The position numbers and the translations under genes are program-made. From Maniola hyperantus (lineage: Eukaryota; Arthropoda; Insecta; Lepidoptera; Nymphalidae): a DNA stretch of 64,000 nucleotides. The notes beneath the pieces were generated by a model, which was given only the letters and a program-made list of their open reading frames with translations, made no database searches and was not told the origin of the DNA. The stretch lies in contig NC_048550.1 of the NCBI RefSeq assembly GCF_902806685.2, positions 11,203,383 through 11,267,382 on the forward strand, read 5' to 3'. Position 1 is the first letter of the stretch. Each line of letters opens with the position of its first letter. Shown here in pieces: positions 1 to 13,900 of the stretch.

Positions 1-650
1 CCACAGACATAGAGATTCGTTTCTAAAACGTCTCTACAAAATTACATCGAGCTTGATTGTACATATTCAAACTACGTTTGTATGAAGCGATTGACGGAGA
101 GTCCCATGTTAATGCCACTCTCTCATGCCACCACCATGCATATCATTTACTTACACGAAAAATTCCCCATAATCTAAAATCCGAACCGTCCGTTATTTCG
201 GCATTTTATATTCAACGGTTGATTATCCTTAATTAAAGTATTCGGGTGATTAGCTGAACGTATTATACGTACAAAATCTAAGTAACAGAGCTTTATTTAT
301 GTAGTGATAAAGAACGAAATCGTGTGAAAGTTAGATATGGATACGCAAATTAAAAATTTGTGAACATTATACGTAATGGATCAAATTACGCGCGCCGAAT
401 CGAGTTATTTTGTGTTACTATTACGATTTAGAATGGTATAGCTTTTGTATCGATTAACTACTTATACCTATTATGAAAGTAACCATTTAAGTTCCTATAA
501 TATATTTACTACGGGGTTTCTTCACAAATCAATGTTCGGAAAAAGTTTGATGTTATCGATAATATTATATACTTAGAAGTTTTCATTTCGAAGTTTTGTG
601 ATTAAAATCCCATTTCATTATAAAATGTCTTTTATCGAATTCCAATTTCC

Positions 651-722
651 AAACCTTAATTTTACAAGACTCGTTGTTAAGGGTGGGTACCCTTAACAAC
701 AAGTCTTGTAAAATTAAGGTTT
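651..722. repeat. Foldback (long hairpin) sequence
   Basis: Two arms of about 34 bases match with a single mismatch around a GG centre (left arm begins AAACCTTAATTTTACAAGAC, right arm is its reverse complement). Could be a short foldback element or a recent inverted duplication. No flanking target duplication was evident. Confidence 0.7.
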
Positions 723-865
723 GTTGAATAGTTTTGCATTTTACTACAATTTTAATCTGAAGATCTAGTGCTACTTTTCAAGTTAACTAGGTGTAATTAG
801 ACACGTGTGGCAAATGGCAATGTGGACCTCCATCACTTATGGACAATCACTTTGTCCTTACGGCG

Positions 866-1000
866 GCTACGCACTCATCCGATCCGAGTCCGTGAAAATA
901 CGTTCCTTTTTTTTTTCGTATGGTAGCTTATGACATATGTCGTAGATATTTTTTATATCCGCATTTTCACGCATTCGGATCGGATCAGTGCGTGATCGCT
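866..1000. repeat. Inverted-repeat element (MITE-like)
   Basis: Left end around TCCGATCCGAGTCCGTGAAA pairs imperfectly with the right end around TTTCACGCATTCGGATCGGA. The arms are about 35 bases and the centre is AT-rich. Non-coding. Edges approximate. Confidence 0.55.
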
Positions 1001-1146
1001 GTTACTGAACTGACTGACTGATTGATCCATCAACGCCTATTGAGCTGTTGAGATTAGAAAATTGAAATTTTGACAACAGATTTATTTTATGATGTAAACT
1101 AAAACGAAATGAAAGTCAATGAAATTCCGTCATTTTTCAAGTTCAT

Positions 1147-1462
1147 CATGATCAATCATGATCAACCCATCACCGGCTCACTACAGAGCACGGGTCTTCT
1201 CTCAGAGTGAGCAGGGTTTTGGCCACAGTCTACCACGCTGGCTATGTGCGGATTGGTAGACTTCACACACCTTTGAGAACATTATGGAGAACTCTCAGGC
1301 ATGTAGGTTTCCTCACGATGTTTTCCTTCACCGTTAAAGCAAGTGATATTTAATTAATTAAAACGCACATAACTCCGAAAAGTTAGAGGTGCGTGTCCGG
1401 GATCGAATCGCCGACCTTCGATTAAAAGGCGGACGTCCTAACCACTAGGCTATCACAGCTTT
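1147..1462 (-). mobile_element. tRNA-derived SINE
   Basis: On the - strand the element starts with a tRNA-like head (AGCTGTGATAGCCTAGTGGT, then a B-box-like GATTCGATCCC). The body passes through GTTATGTGCGTTTTAATTAA and ends in GGGTTGATCATGAT. The same family occurs near 6856-7170 (+), 27238-27547 (-), 37690-37800 (-, fragment) and 38587-39040. Edges approximate. Confidence 0.8.
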
Positions 1463-2220
1463 TTCAAATTATATTCTTGAAAACTGGTAATACTATTTAG
1501 GGTTCCGGTCTAAAGTAAGACGTACAGGTTGCAAGAATTTGAGAACCTACCCCCTCATTGATTTTCAAAAATAACACTCGAGCGACACCGGAGGGGTCAA
1601 CTAGTCAATGTATATGACGTAAAACATTTCCATCCAAACATTAAAATTTTTCGACTCATCTAACTACCTGAAATAATTTTTTTTAAGATTTCAAATGAAA
1701 CCTTGCAAAATATCTTCCGAGTTCAAAATACGATAAAGTATAGGTATAGTTGGAAAAGCAGTTACATAATATTTAAGAAGAACGGAAATTGATCAGCAAA
1801 ACAGGATGTCAGCGTACGTTTAGTTCCGGCGTCGAAGCGTCATATTCGAAGGAAAATTATAGTCAGGTTTAGTGGGCAATTTACGTAATTAGCAGATGGT
1901 GGCGTTTCTAATTATGCGGAATATCATTAGAGAGGAGTGGAGACGTACCGTTGCATCCCCCTGCTTAGCTAACCGATGACAAATTACTGCCTACCTTCCT
2001 ATCCCCCGCTAGTTTGAGTAGTCTTCACTAGTGATGCACTCCGTGACATTCGTGAACGAATCTTGAGTTATATCCTTCTAAGATTCTTAATCATTTTCTT
2101 GACATATTATTTGACAGTTAAGTTTTAAATCCATTTAAGATTACTTTACAGCTCTTCAGAGATTTTGACCGGCTCAGTGTCAGCACTGGCTTACTTAGCA
2201 GTTACGGACCATCTAAATAT

Positions 2221-2407
2221 AATATATAAAAGGAAAAGTTAACTGACTGGCTAACAGATCTATCAAAGCACAGCTCAAACTACTGGACAGATCGGGCTGA
2301 AATTAGACATGCAGCTGTTATGACGTAAAATTCAACCCCAAAGGGGGTGAAATAAGGGTTTGAAATTTGTGTAGTCCACGCGGATGAAGTCGCGAGCATA
2401 AGGTAGT
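2221..2407 (+). mobile_element. Lep1-like non-autonomous Helitron
   Basis: Begins with TATATAAAAGGAAAAG, has the conserved core CTCAAACTACTGGACAGATC, and ends with the GTCCACGCGGATGAAGTCGC hairpin region and a GGTAGT end, where CTAGT is usual. Diverged relative to the other copies in the window. Confidence 0.75.
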
Positions 2408-3261
2408 CCTTAATAAATTTTCTGTTACTGAACAACTTTTTCTAGGTATACTATACATGTTGTATAAACAAATAAACTATTAAAAATGATTTCATATTTG
2501 ATGCTTAATTAGTTTAAGTGTATTTAAATTCCAGCTTTTTGCTAACTAGGATGCTCGCTGTTCACACAATTCCCCCACTTTGTAGCCGGATGTCCGATTT
2601 CTTCGACTCCGATAACAACTAGTGTCACATCACTAGTCTCCACCAATTAAGACGAGGTAGGGTTGGTAAATTGGCAATCGTTTCTCCGTTTACCGGTGTA
2701 CGGTACACCAAACGCATTGGTAATTTCGTTTATGCGATTGTTATTGTACTTCGTTTCGTTTGGCGAAGTCTTGATCACTTGCGCAATCTTGTTAAGTGCC
2801 TCTTAAGAGGTCTATAAAATTGCTGCGAATATATTTTATAACTAGCTTATACTCGCGACTTCGGAACTAATCGAGCTAGCGACGACTAAACCACGTGAGT
2901 AAAGCCGGTTGTGAGATATGTAGAATGGAAATTACTCACGATAGTTTAAACGCTAATATACTGTAAATATCTTGCTAAAACGTTTCAATAGTAATTACTC
3001 AGTAAACAACGTAAGGTTAAAAGTTAAGAGTCCCAATTCTATCGCGTGATGAGACTCGCCCATTAATTAATTTACAAAGATAAGTCAATTGGCCGGAGCA
3101 GCGTATGGCGCTCAATTCGGCGATAATGCATCGAGATACCGTACTCTTAATTGTTTAATAAATGTTATAAATTAATTAGATACAATTACAGTTTGCGTGT
3201 TCCCTCCGTAGTCCATACGTTTATTGACCCGCGGTACAAGGGGTGCCTACACACATGTTCG

Positions 3262-3538
3262 GCTTTTTCCTTTACTTGTGCTATAAGACCTATCTATCTG
3301 CCAAATTTCATAATCCTAGGTCAACGGGAAGTACCCTATAGATTTTCTGGACAGACACGACAGACGGACAGACAGACAGACAACGAAGTTCGCGTAATAA
3401 TTATCTAACAAATCCAACAACCGACCATCAAAAAGTGTTATTACCTATTTCGAATAATTTATTTGAATTTTAAATTTTTGAAGTGATCCAATAAGAATTC
3501 CTCTTTCCTTTTGAGGTACGGAACCCTAAAAACGAGAC
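3262..3538 (-). repeat. GGGTTCCGTACC-family repeat, partial
   Basis: Reverse-orientation partial copy: ends in TTGAGGTACGGAACCCTAAA and contains CGGACAGACAGACAGACAAC. Full members run about 410-440 bases from GGGTTCCGTACC to CACTTGGCCGGTTTTT. Family not named. Confidence 0.7.
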
Positions 3539-4333
3539 AAATTTATGCAAGACACAAATCGATCAAAATCATAGCACGCTCTATAGATCTCAGTCTAGAC
3601 CGTCTTATTTTCTTGATGGTAACTCTATTCGGCTCATTCGGTATTCAATGTGTTTTTATTTATTGAGAAGCTATTGCTTGACTGCTAGCTCACTTGTACT
3701 GCTGCTTATGGAATTTTGCTTTGTTATAAAGTAGTATGACAAATTTTAATGTAGAAAACGGGTACATACCATGATTAATTTGATGTTTTTATTTGATATT
3801 TCAACCCAATTGCATGGGTCGTGGTCACGACTACTCCCGGTACAGATGAACCAATGTGTAAAATATCTGTTAAAAATCTTTTGAGCAGTTCCAATGCTTG
3901 CAGCCTGCAGGCTTTTCTGACTGCAGCACAATATTCGTATTATATCAGATGTATGGCACCTAGATATGCGGAGTATTACCTACTGCCGAATAAGTGTGGG
4001 ATCACCCTTACGTGTAAGAGAACAATTTGAAAAGTAATGCCAATTAAGTATTTCGGCTGTTACTTTCTTCGGAATTGGCGTGTTTAGACACGTTCTTAAT
4101 TACGGAACGAGCTTCGATAATGTTCGCTTTTACTTTATACCTATAGTCTGCGACAGATCGAGATGGCATTCGAGGTATACCCGCACACCCGCCCGTCACC
4201 TGCGCTCATAGATTCCTGCGCTTTAGGTCAGGCTGTAGGTCAACTGGAAGGGCCATAATGCTTAGGTTTTGATTCCCGAGTCTTGACAGACAGACAACGA
4301 AATGATCCAATATTGCACCATTTTTACTTTTTT

Positions 4334-4742
4334 TTGGGTTCCGTACCTCAAAAGCAAAAACTGAACGCTTATAGGATCACTTTGTTGTCTGTCTGTCAAG
4401 AAACCTACAGGGCACTTCCCGTTAACCGAGAATCATAAAATTTGGCAGCTAGCTATAGCAGATAATCGGGAAAAAATCTTAAAACCGTGAATTTGTGGTT
4501 ACATCACACACAAAAAAATAAGTTGTGGTCATGAACTAATAATTAGTATTTTCAATTTTCGAGGTAACATAACTATATCAAGTGGGGTATCATATGAAAG
4601 GTCTTCACCTGTGCATTCTAAAACAGATTTTTATTTATTTTTATGCATTATTTTTGAATCATCGTGCAAAATGTCGAAAAAATACGACTATAGTATGGAA
4701 CCCTTGTTGCACGAGCCTGACTCGCACTTGGCCGGTTTTTTT
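4334..4742 (+). repeat. GGGTTCCGTACC-family repeat, full length
   Basis: From GGGTTCCGTACCTCAAAAGC to CTCGCACTTGGCCGG and a T-run. No coding capacity, no long terminal inverted repeats. Other copies: 20583-20992, 25328-25748, 26299-26737 (reverse), 28147-31290 (interrupted), 32601-32705 (partial), 61898-62310 (reverse). It ends about 40 bases before the first recognised pdm3 exon. Confidence 0.75.
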
Positions 4743-4781
4743 TTTAACAATTATACTTATCAATTTCAACTTTTTCCATAG

Positions 4782-4962
4782 ATCAACCAACCATCAGCCA
4801 ATCCTCCGGTAACGTAGTGGACGGAATCAACCTAGAAGACATCAAGGAGTTCGCCAAGGCCTTCAAACTCAGGCGACTCGGCCTAGGCCTCACCCAGACG
4901 CAAGTCGGCCAAGCCCTGTCCGTCACCGAAGGCCCCGCGTACAGTCAAAGCGCAATATGCAG
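4782..4962 (+). CDS. pdm3: pdm3 exon: start of POU-specific domain
   Basis: Acceptor CATAG and donor AG|GTAAGC. The frame starts with two bases of a split codon and reads QPTISQSSGNVVDG, then the first helices of the POU-specific domain (INLEDIKEFAKAFKLRRLGL and the helix that begins with TQTQVGQAL), ending at SQSAICR. The 3' end of a GGGTTCCGTACC-family repeat lies only about 40 bases before the acceptor. Confidence 0.93.
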
Positions 4963-7900
4963 GTAAGCATAGAAAATCATAATGTTCACGCACACTTCAT
5001 CATTTTATTTCTACACCGCATTTTTATTACATTTCTTTTTATCAATACAATTAAATTCGTATGTTGTTAAATGTCAATTTTCAGATAAGTGAAAAATTAC
5101 TTTTGAATCTGTTAAAACAAAAGTCACACGCTTGGTTTTCTAATAGGCACTAGGAAAGTAAATATATCTACCTATCTATTATCTTATAATTTTTTATTTT
5201 ATATATACAGAATACAGATGTAATAGCGATAGTTAATTTAAAAACTAAAGCTACGTTCTTACTATTACTTAAAATTTCTACACTAATCCATATAAGTACA
5301 TCTAACACTAATTATAATTTGTACTTGTGTCGAAGTAACGTGACCATAACCCCCCAGTGGGTCTAACGAAAACAATATATATTTTTATCGCTCCTCCGTC
5401 ACGCGGATATCACAATAACTTTTTAATATTGTTAATTGAAGTGATTTGTAAAACAGCGTGACTCCTTTCATTGCTTACAATTCGTTTAATTAATTACCAT
5501 TTTTGACGGGCTTCCGTTCTAGCCCGTGGACGCGGCTCGCGGCTCGCGGCCTACACAATTTTAGGGTTCCGTATATTTTTATTTATTTATTGAACACACA
5601 AAACAGATTATGAAAATAATAACTGAGTTATACAAGCCATGACTTAACCATGAAGTATCGGACGTGTCACTACTCACTATTAAACAATACATATATGATA
5701 TACTATAATGAAAGAAAATAGAACTAAAAATTTGTTAAAAATCGAACACTGAATAAAGTACTTACATGTTATTATGTATTATAGGTACGTATAAAACGTT
5801 TATTATATATACGTATATAAACATACCAGAAGTAAAGTGAAATATTAATCACGACGCAAATAGGCTAGGGAGAGTTTTACCTTTTAAAATAACCAAACTG
5901 CAATATTAACTTGATCAGGGCACAATTGCTATTGCAACCACTCAATCAAAATGGCGACCTAAACACAAAAAGCATTTAATAGTCGGTCGAGTCTCGCGTC
6001 GGAACGAGACTGGCTTGAAAACCATCAACCACCCGCATTTATACAAATCGACTCAAGATTTCGACGCAACAGATCACGTGACTTCCGTTTCAAAGGCAGC
6101 AATTACAAGTGCAATAACACGTATCTCTCAATTTTAGTTATAACCTACTAGCTGATGCCCGCAACTTTGACCCCGTGGATTTAGGTTTTTTTAAATGCCA
6201 CGTGGAACTCTTTGATTTTCCAGGATAAAAAGTAGCCTATGCCACTCTCCAGTTCTTTAACAAAGTCATTCCCATGCAAAAAATCACGTCAATCGTAGCC
6301 CGTTGGCGTTGCGACGTGAGTGGAGGACAATATTTTAGTAGGGATCTCGAATTTTTTTGAAAATAAAATAAAGCACATGTTATTGAATAAAATGTAGCTT
6401 TCTATAGGTGAAAGAGTTTTTAAAATCGGTTGAGTAGTTTTTGAGTTTATCCTACTTTTCTCTTATAATATCAGTAAATTTTTGTTGAAAGCCCTTAGCT
6501 TGATTTCTCCCGAGCCTTGAACAATTATCTTCATATTTCAACAAATTAACACCAAACAATATTAAACTATACATATAAACCTTCCTCTTGAAACACTCTA
6601 TCTATTGGTGAAACCCTCATCAAAGTCCGTTGCGTAGTTTAAAAGATATATGCATTCATACATACATACAGACAGCGGAAAGCGACTTTATTTTATACTG
6701 TGTAGAAATACGATGGTACGGATTACGGAACCCTTCGTGTGCAAGTCCGACTCGAATTTGACCGGTTTTTTCTTCTACGAGCATTGTACTAATTAGAAAA
6801 AATTTCTTACTTGTCTTTCTTTAACGATTAAGTGTTATCATTCATCATTGCTATTGCAAGCTGTGATAGTCCAGTGGTTAGAACGTCCGCCTTCTAATCG
6901 GAGGTCGGGGGTTCGATCCCGGGCACGCACCTCTAACTTTTCGGAGTTATGTGCGTTTTAATTAATTAAATATCACTTGCTTTAACGGTGAAGGAAAACA
7001 TCGTGAGGAAACCTGCATGTCTGAGAGTTCTCCATAATGTTTTCAAAGGTGTGTGAAATCTACCAAACCGCACATGGCCAGCGTGGTAGACTATGGCCAA
7101 ACCCTTCTCACTCTGAGAGGAGACCCGTGCTCTGTATTGAGCCGGTGATGGGTTGATCATGATTATGATGATGATTCATCATTGGTTGGTTGTCCTAAAT
7201 ATAAGCTGGAAAGAGAAAATTAAGAAGCTCTTGTAGGATATTAAACTCAAAGCATTTATTTAAAACTAAATGATGCCCGCGACTTCGTCCGCGTGGATTT
7301 AGGTTTTTTTAAATTCCGTGGGAACTCTTTGGTTTTCCGAGATAAAAAGTCTTCCCGGTATGCAAGCTATCTCTGTACCAAATTTCGTCAAAATTGGTTG
7401 AACGGATGGGCTGTAAAAAGCTAGCAGATACACAGACAGATAGACAACGCACTTTCGCATTTATAATATTAGTATGGAAGTATGGTTGAGTACCATTGTA
7501 TACTTTTTGACTGTCAATTATGACAAATCATGTCCATTTTGGGACCCCAACCTGTTTTTCTAACTATGTGCCCTGTCCAATGGCCATTGCTACTTCAGCT
7601 TCGCAACCCATTAACCTGTCTCGGTTAAGTTATTACTTACTTGCCTATTATTAGGCAGTTAACAAATATAATGAATTCTTTTGTTCCCGCGGCCAACAGC
7701 GACACCGGCCTCTTAAGTGATGCATAAGGTGTATTCAGGAATAATAAATTTTAATTATAATGCAAATTAATTGAGTCCAGCATAATCAAAGGGGTAGACG
7801 CCGTGTAGCGGGCGTCACAATGGCAAATTGGGGCAGAAAGAAAGAAATTAATGGAAAACGAAATCACGACGGGGACAAAGACAGGGGAAATCTACTCTTT

Positions 7901-10900
7901 TAATTACACGAAAAAAGTAATTACGGCAAGATAATTAATTAACTGGAACAGAAGTAACGATTAATGATTTTATTATACGAACGAGGTCGACGGGGTCGAG
8001 TTTGAATTTCCTCCGAGTTGTCTAACACGCCCGCGCCCTTAGAGTATGTAACTAATAGAGCGCTATGAGGCATTATACAAATCGTAAGCAGGTATTCTAT
8101 AGACACTGATGTGTAATGTAAAAAAATGCTGCGCCATGATTTCAACGAGAAATTATGTCGATGGATCCAATCCTGCTGCTCAGTTGCGGTAGAATGACAG
8201 CCACAATGTCACCATCGCATTCAGTAATCACCTCTGATTGGTTGACGCTCGCTCTCTATTGGCTACAATGCGTTCTTGCAACATTAATCGCACAAATTCA
8301 GCCAATCACAGCAATCGAGATTGTAATAATGATTGATGCAGGTTTTACGAAATCGACCAGCTGATTCCTGGATGAGCTATACCTAGACCATAAACGTTTA
8401 ATCGGAATGTTTTTGAGCTTTGTGATTTTGAGGATTGCGACCATAATATTGGAATGGCAACCTCGCACCGGAAATTGCAACGTTGGAAGATCTCCACTAG
8501 GTGGACGGACGACATCAGGCGAGTCACAGGAAGCCGCTGGAATCAGGCGACGCAAGACAATGGCGTGTAGACTATAGAAGTCCCAATAAGAGACCTATGT
8601 CCAGCAATGGACGTATATCGGTTGTTGATGATGATGACCGTAGTGCCCGTGCCTACGTTTCATATTATTATTTAAAGCGCGCTCTATAGCTACCGTATTT
8701 TTACTCTAAGCCCGCGCCCCGATCGGCCCAATCGTGAAAAAGGTTTTCGATCATTTGATTTACTTTCAATTAAACGTTATTAGTGAAATCGATGAAGCCC
8801 GTGTAATGGAGACGAGGTTATTCCTAGTTGCTTCGGTGACCGATACATAGGCGGTGCTAATTTAACATACAATTAAAGAAACTTTATAAAGTGACCCTAA
8901 ATCCCTAGTACGCATATACAAGGTTTTGCATGAAAACAAAATCGTAATTTTTTTTACAAAAAAAATAAAAACCGACTTCAATACACAAACACTAAAAATT
9001 TAAAAATAATTTAATTTATTACCGAATATAAATTATTATGTATACAAGAGTTAATATAGTTCCATAATAATACTTTTTGGTGCCAGTGCCAATTAGCTTT
9101 AGCTGCGTGAATCGTCAAGATTTCATATTTTTATGACAGTATCATCTAACGGAAAGTAGGAATTTTAATGTCATGATCACCAACATAATGCGCGTTCCAA
9201 CCTTGACCTTGTCATTGCTTTTCAGGAAGCATGATCAAATCATATCTTCTTTCTGGTGGGAGGCTTCGGCCGTGGCTAGTTACCACCCTACCGGCAAAGC
9301 CGTGCCGCCAAGTGATTTAGAGTTCCGGTACGATGCCGTGTAGAAACCAAAGGGGTATGTATGGGTTTAATAAAAACTGCCATACCCCTTCCGGGTTAGC
9401 CCGCTATCATCTTAGACTGCATCATCACTCACCATTAGGTGAGATTGCAGTCAAGGGCTAACTTGTATCTGAATTAAAAAAAAAATCAAAATCAAATTAT
9501 TTATTCAAAATAGGTAATAAATTACTCTTTTTGATTGTCAGTTGTTGGATTTGTAAGATATAGTGGTGATAATTTTTGCGCGAACTTAAAATCAAAGCTA
9601 TACAAGGCTTCCAAACGCGTCCAGGTCTGAGAAGAGCCCACAACAAACTCAGCCGGGTATTTTTTTATTATCGACATGCGTAGAGCGTATGCCTAACTTG
9701 CAATGAAATAAAATAAAAGATTTATTCTTCAAATCCTTTGATTCTAGCACTGTTCCTCTTAAAACAGTAACAGCGAATATCTTTTCATATTTACATGGTC
9801 AATGCCTGGCCATGATAATTGTAACTTACCATTGACAAACATTGCATTAAGCATGACCGGAGTTATTACAATTTTATATCAGGCAGTCTGCGTCAACTTA
9901 TGACCACAAAGGTTTTGATACGGGATACGGGTGAATATAATTATGTAGTTCGGAATAATCGATAGTTAGCTAATATTATACCTTGTAAGGCGTTACTTTG
10001 CGGTAGTCCATGATATTCAAGGAACCAAAAGCTTAATTTGCTATCCGCTGAAACTGACAAATCTGTATATCATATCTGTATGCTATATCTGTGTGTTATA
10101 TCTGCGAATATATGTGTGTAAAGTAAATTATGCTTTTGGTTCTTTGTAATATTATACGAGTACATATGTTCTTATGGCCGTGGCCCAGCGGTCAAAAACG
10201 CTCAAAGGGCACGATTCCCAAAAACTGTTGATTCTGCAATTTTTGATATGTCTCCTTTCTTCTTCATAGTCGTATTACTCATTGCGGAGGGTCGTTACTC
10301 CTTGCCGTTATTTACATGATTTATCAAACACGCTGTATATAAAATTCGGAATATATTTTTGCTGTGGCATATTTTTGGTATTCTCCTTTATATTCTCTCA
10401 CTATTTTTTTGCAACTAGTTTATAGGATCTCAAAAATGTTTTACGTGAGTAAGTCGGCAAAGAAAATTGTGCAATTTGAATATCAGTAGCTTGTTATAGA
10501 GTTACAAGAACTATTGTCGCTTAAATTCTGTTGTGACTGTGATATTTATCTGCTTTATAAACTTGACCGACTAGTTTAAAGTTCCGACAATCTCAAAGTG
10601 CTTTTGGTCTTTCTTACCTCCTGGTTAACCAAAAGACCTTTTGGTTAACTAAAAGGTCTTTTGGTTAACTTTACATTCAAATTATTATTAAAATTAGAAT
10701 AGTAACATAGTCAGACTACATCGATCAACATGGGATGTTTTCTATGAGAACCTTTTTTCAAGTAGCAAAACGGAAAACCAAGCGTGCGGCTCTTTTATAC
10801 TATGATACTTTTTATTGAATACTCCTTAAAGTGCTCCTTCCAAGTAAGGGGCGCCCTCGTCAAATAAACTCTAACATATAATTTGTTACCGTTCCCAGTG

Positions 10901-13900
10901 CCCTGGCTTCGCAGATGCTAGCAGCTCAGCTGTCTTCACAACAACAAAACATGTATGTGTTTTGTTTTATTTTTACCCCTTCACACCAGCAACATCGAAG
11001 CTAACATCATTTACATCTGTTCAATCGATTCCATTGCAATTTACTTCTCAGAAACACAATTTATTAACACCAAGTGCTTTAACATTTGACACAACTTTTT
11101 TACGATCAAAAATGAAGTTAGCTTCTTGTTCTGCCATGTTACATGCATTAAGCACACGCTTCGACTCACTCAACGGCCCAGGCCATACGTAAATTGTCTT
11201 TAAATCAAAATGTTTCAACGCTATATATAATGTAATCTTATCTCGATCGGCGATCCGTGCATACCACGTGAATGTTGGTCGCATACATTTATTTCTAATT
11301 ACCGGTTTTGGCGTTCTTTCTTTTCCTTTTCACACGTATACCGTATTTACATACGCGTAGTTATTAGAAGGCGTTACGAATCAGACGAATCACATTTTGA
11401 TGCTAAGACAAAACGCTCTACACTAATGTACCGACTATCGACCGCCCGTTCGACATTATGAGTAATTGTTGTGAGAGTTTTATCCAATTTTGTTCTATGT
11501 TGCGTCTCAACTAATTTCAAAGTTTCCATCTTATCTAGCATGATGTATTATTTCATTATTTTTATTTTGTTAATATTCATTTTGCGCAATTCAAAGCCAG
11601 GGCATTGGCATACGTTACCTTTCGTTTCTAATTGAATTCATTTTATTGTTACCACGTACGGTATTAATCAAACTGATTACCTCGGCGGCCTGAATTGCCC
11701 ATTGTTTTTTTGTTGTACATCTAAACGTTAACGCCATGTCAATGTCCTGTACTTTCGCCTGCTGTGGTTTGGGATAAGTTTAACGCGTATCGGCTTCATC
11801 GCGCTAGATTTCTTTGATCGGAACGTGCAAGTAAATTTCTAACATTAAAATTTATGTTCGATACAGATTTGAGAAATTGGATATAACTCCAAAAAGTGCG
11901 CAGAAAATCAAACCGGTGCTTGAACGTTGGATGAAGGAAGCTGAAGAGAGGTAAATATCATTGTTTGAGTGAATTTGTGCGTATTGTGCAACCGTGTTCC
12001 GTGTTCAAGATTTGGCCTTTAACGCTTAGCAACGTGAAAAATATTTCTCAAATCTGGACTAACTGAGCTTTGGTTAGGTTTTTTGTGCATCCATTTATTA
12101 AACGCTTTGTTTTATGTATTAGATAGTGCATTTATATGTTTTTTTTGTAGACAATAACTCCCTCACTCACAACATTTACCTATAACTAACATGTGTATCA
12201 TAATATTAGTTAGGTATTTATTATTGGCGACGTCACCCATGCAGAAATAATTAGCAATTAATAACACATTAATAATATGATTAATCTAACTATGTATACT
12301 TAGATGCCTATTTATTATAGAAATCTAATTATAAGCACTTAATATTTTCAATAATTCATGTTCATGTACAGAAGGAATTCTGAATGCATAATTAATTTGT
12401 TATTAATTATAACCACGTAATTTAAAATACAGTAAAATAGTTGCTTATTATTAGTAGATTAGGTACATTTAGTTTTAAGTAAACTATTTTGAAATGTAAA
12501 GCAAAAATTTTACAACGTGACAAAATGCGTCTGGACTCTTCCGCGTTAAATCAAATAAGCGACTATTTATTACAAAACTTTTCACTCTTCTGAGCTCCCA
12601 GCCCTACTTATAACGAGAGCTTTGCAGCGAGAGCCATTGCTTTGCGCGGCATCGAATTAGATCTGGACATTAGACATGCCTCATACAAGGCAAAAGCAAA
12701 ATCAAAAATATTATAAAGACAATAGGTCAAATTTGGTTACCTATCTTTATCAGCTGCTTGAACATAATTAGTTTTTTTACGTTTTTCATATTGAAATACA
12801 ATATTTGTAACTTCAATATGAAAAACGTAATTCTATCGATTTCACATCTCTCGATTATCCGTGCAAAAATGTTTATGGCAACTTTTAATGATTTTAGGAT
12901 GCGTAACCTAGTGTCCGTAGTACCACTACCCATATTATAAATGTGAAATATAAATGTGTTTGTTTGTTGGTTTGTCCTTTAATCACGTCGCAACGGTGCA
13001 ACGGCTCGACGTAATTTTTGCATGGGTATCGTTTTAGGCCCGGGAAATCAAAGAGTTCCCACGGGAAATTTAAAAACTTAAATCCACGCGTACGAACTTG
13101 TGGGCATCTAGTGAGTTAATATGACTCGAAAACTTCAATAAGAAAAAGGAATTGAATTCAGAATAAAAAATTCATGCCTATCATCACTATCATCATATTC
13201 GGAACTTTACCACTTTAGTCAATTCTGTCCTGCGCACATATCCTCCAGTTTCTTATTTCGATAGCTTTCGCTTCTCGCTCAACGCTATTTAAAAGGTATT
13301 CAGTGAATTTCTTGTTTTTGATTTTTGGTGGATCTTTTTGTGATGATCGATAATTGACTACGTCCTATAATACACTGAAGTTTTCAAATTTTTATGTATT
13401 GGAAAAATTATCTTTTCGAAAACTACTAAAACCTCCTACCTCTTACCAGGGTTACAGGAGTCATTTCATTACGAAAATCACTCAATATCTTGCAAGGACC
13501 ACTAGGATCTATCGATTCCATGCTACGTCGTTAAAATGCATTATCTGGAGGCAACGGGACCAGTTTAACATTGCAAATAGTGCGTTGAATTCGCAATCAG
13601 CCCTCTCTCTTGGTGGTAATTTTTAACGAGCGTCTCTGTTAACGGCGGTCCTTGAATTAATAAAGATATAGACTCATCCATTTCGTCTTCATTAGTGGTT
13701 AACTAGCAAATCATCCTGTAAAGTTTTAATTGTCTGACAGCCAATTCGTTAGTTCCCCTTTTCCAAAAATGGCTGTGACCTAACCGCAACTTATTTGGCA
13801 TCATAGTCCTATTATTAGTTTACTACTTTATATACTGCTCTTGGCGACAGGTCTCAGGTGTTATATATGCGACCAGCAAATGCCCCTTAATCTTAAGGGG

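Larger units (their letters stand above)
1..4781. other. Sequence upstream of the first recognised pdm3 exon
   Basis: No coding exon recognised. Contents: foldback at 651-722, imperfect inverted-repeat element near 866-1000, SINE on the - strand near 1147-1462, Lep1-like Helitron near 2221-2407, and two GGGTTCCGTACC-family copies (3262-3538 reversed, 4334-4742 forward). The rest is AT-rich with no signal I can name. Most likely pdm3 intron. Confidence 0.6.
4963..11866. other. pdm3 intron, repeat-rich
   Basis: Holds a repeat near 5930-6070 (second copy near 60263-60460), a Helitron-like copy near 6148-6710, a fragment of the GGGTTCCGTACC family near 6710-6772, a SINE near 6856-7170, a Helitron-like copy near 7270-7480, a dispersed 200-base repeat near 8170-8370, LINE-tail material near 8460-8640 and 9235-9660, a palindromic tract near 10605-10675, and broken coding-like stretches at 10977-11737. 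Elsewhere nothing recognised. Confidence 0.6.

Noticed and set aside
6856..6930. tRNA gene
   Set aside because: The tRNA-like head belongs to a SINE that recurs with the same body and tail. It lacks a clean acceptor stem.
10962..11192. 76-codon open frame on the + strand
   Set aside because: It is antisense to the more protein-like - strand stretch at 11048-11284 and has no features of its own.
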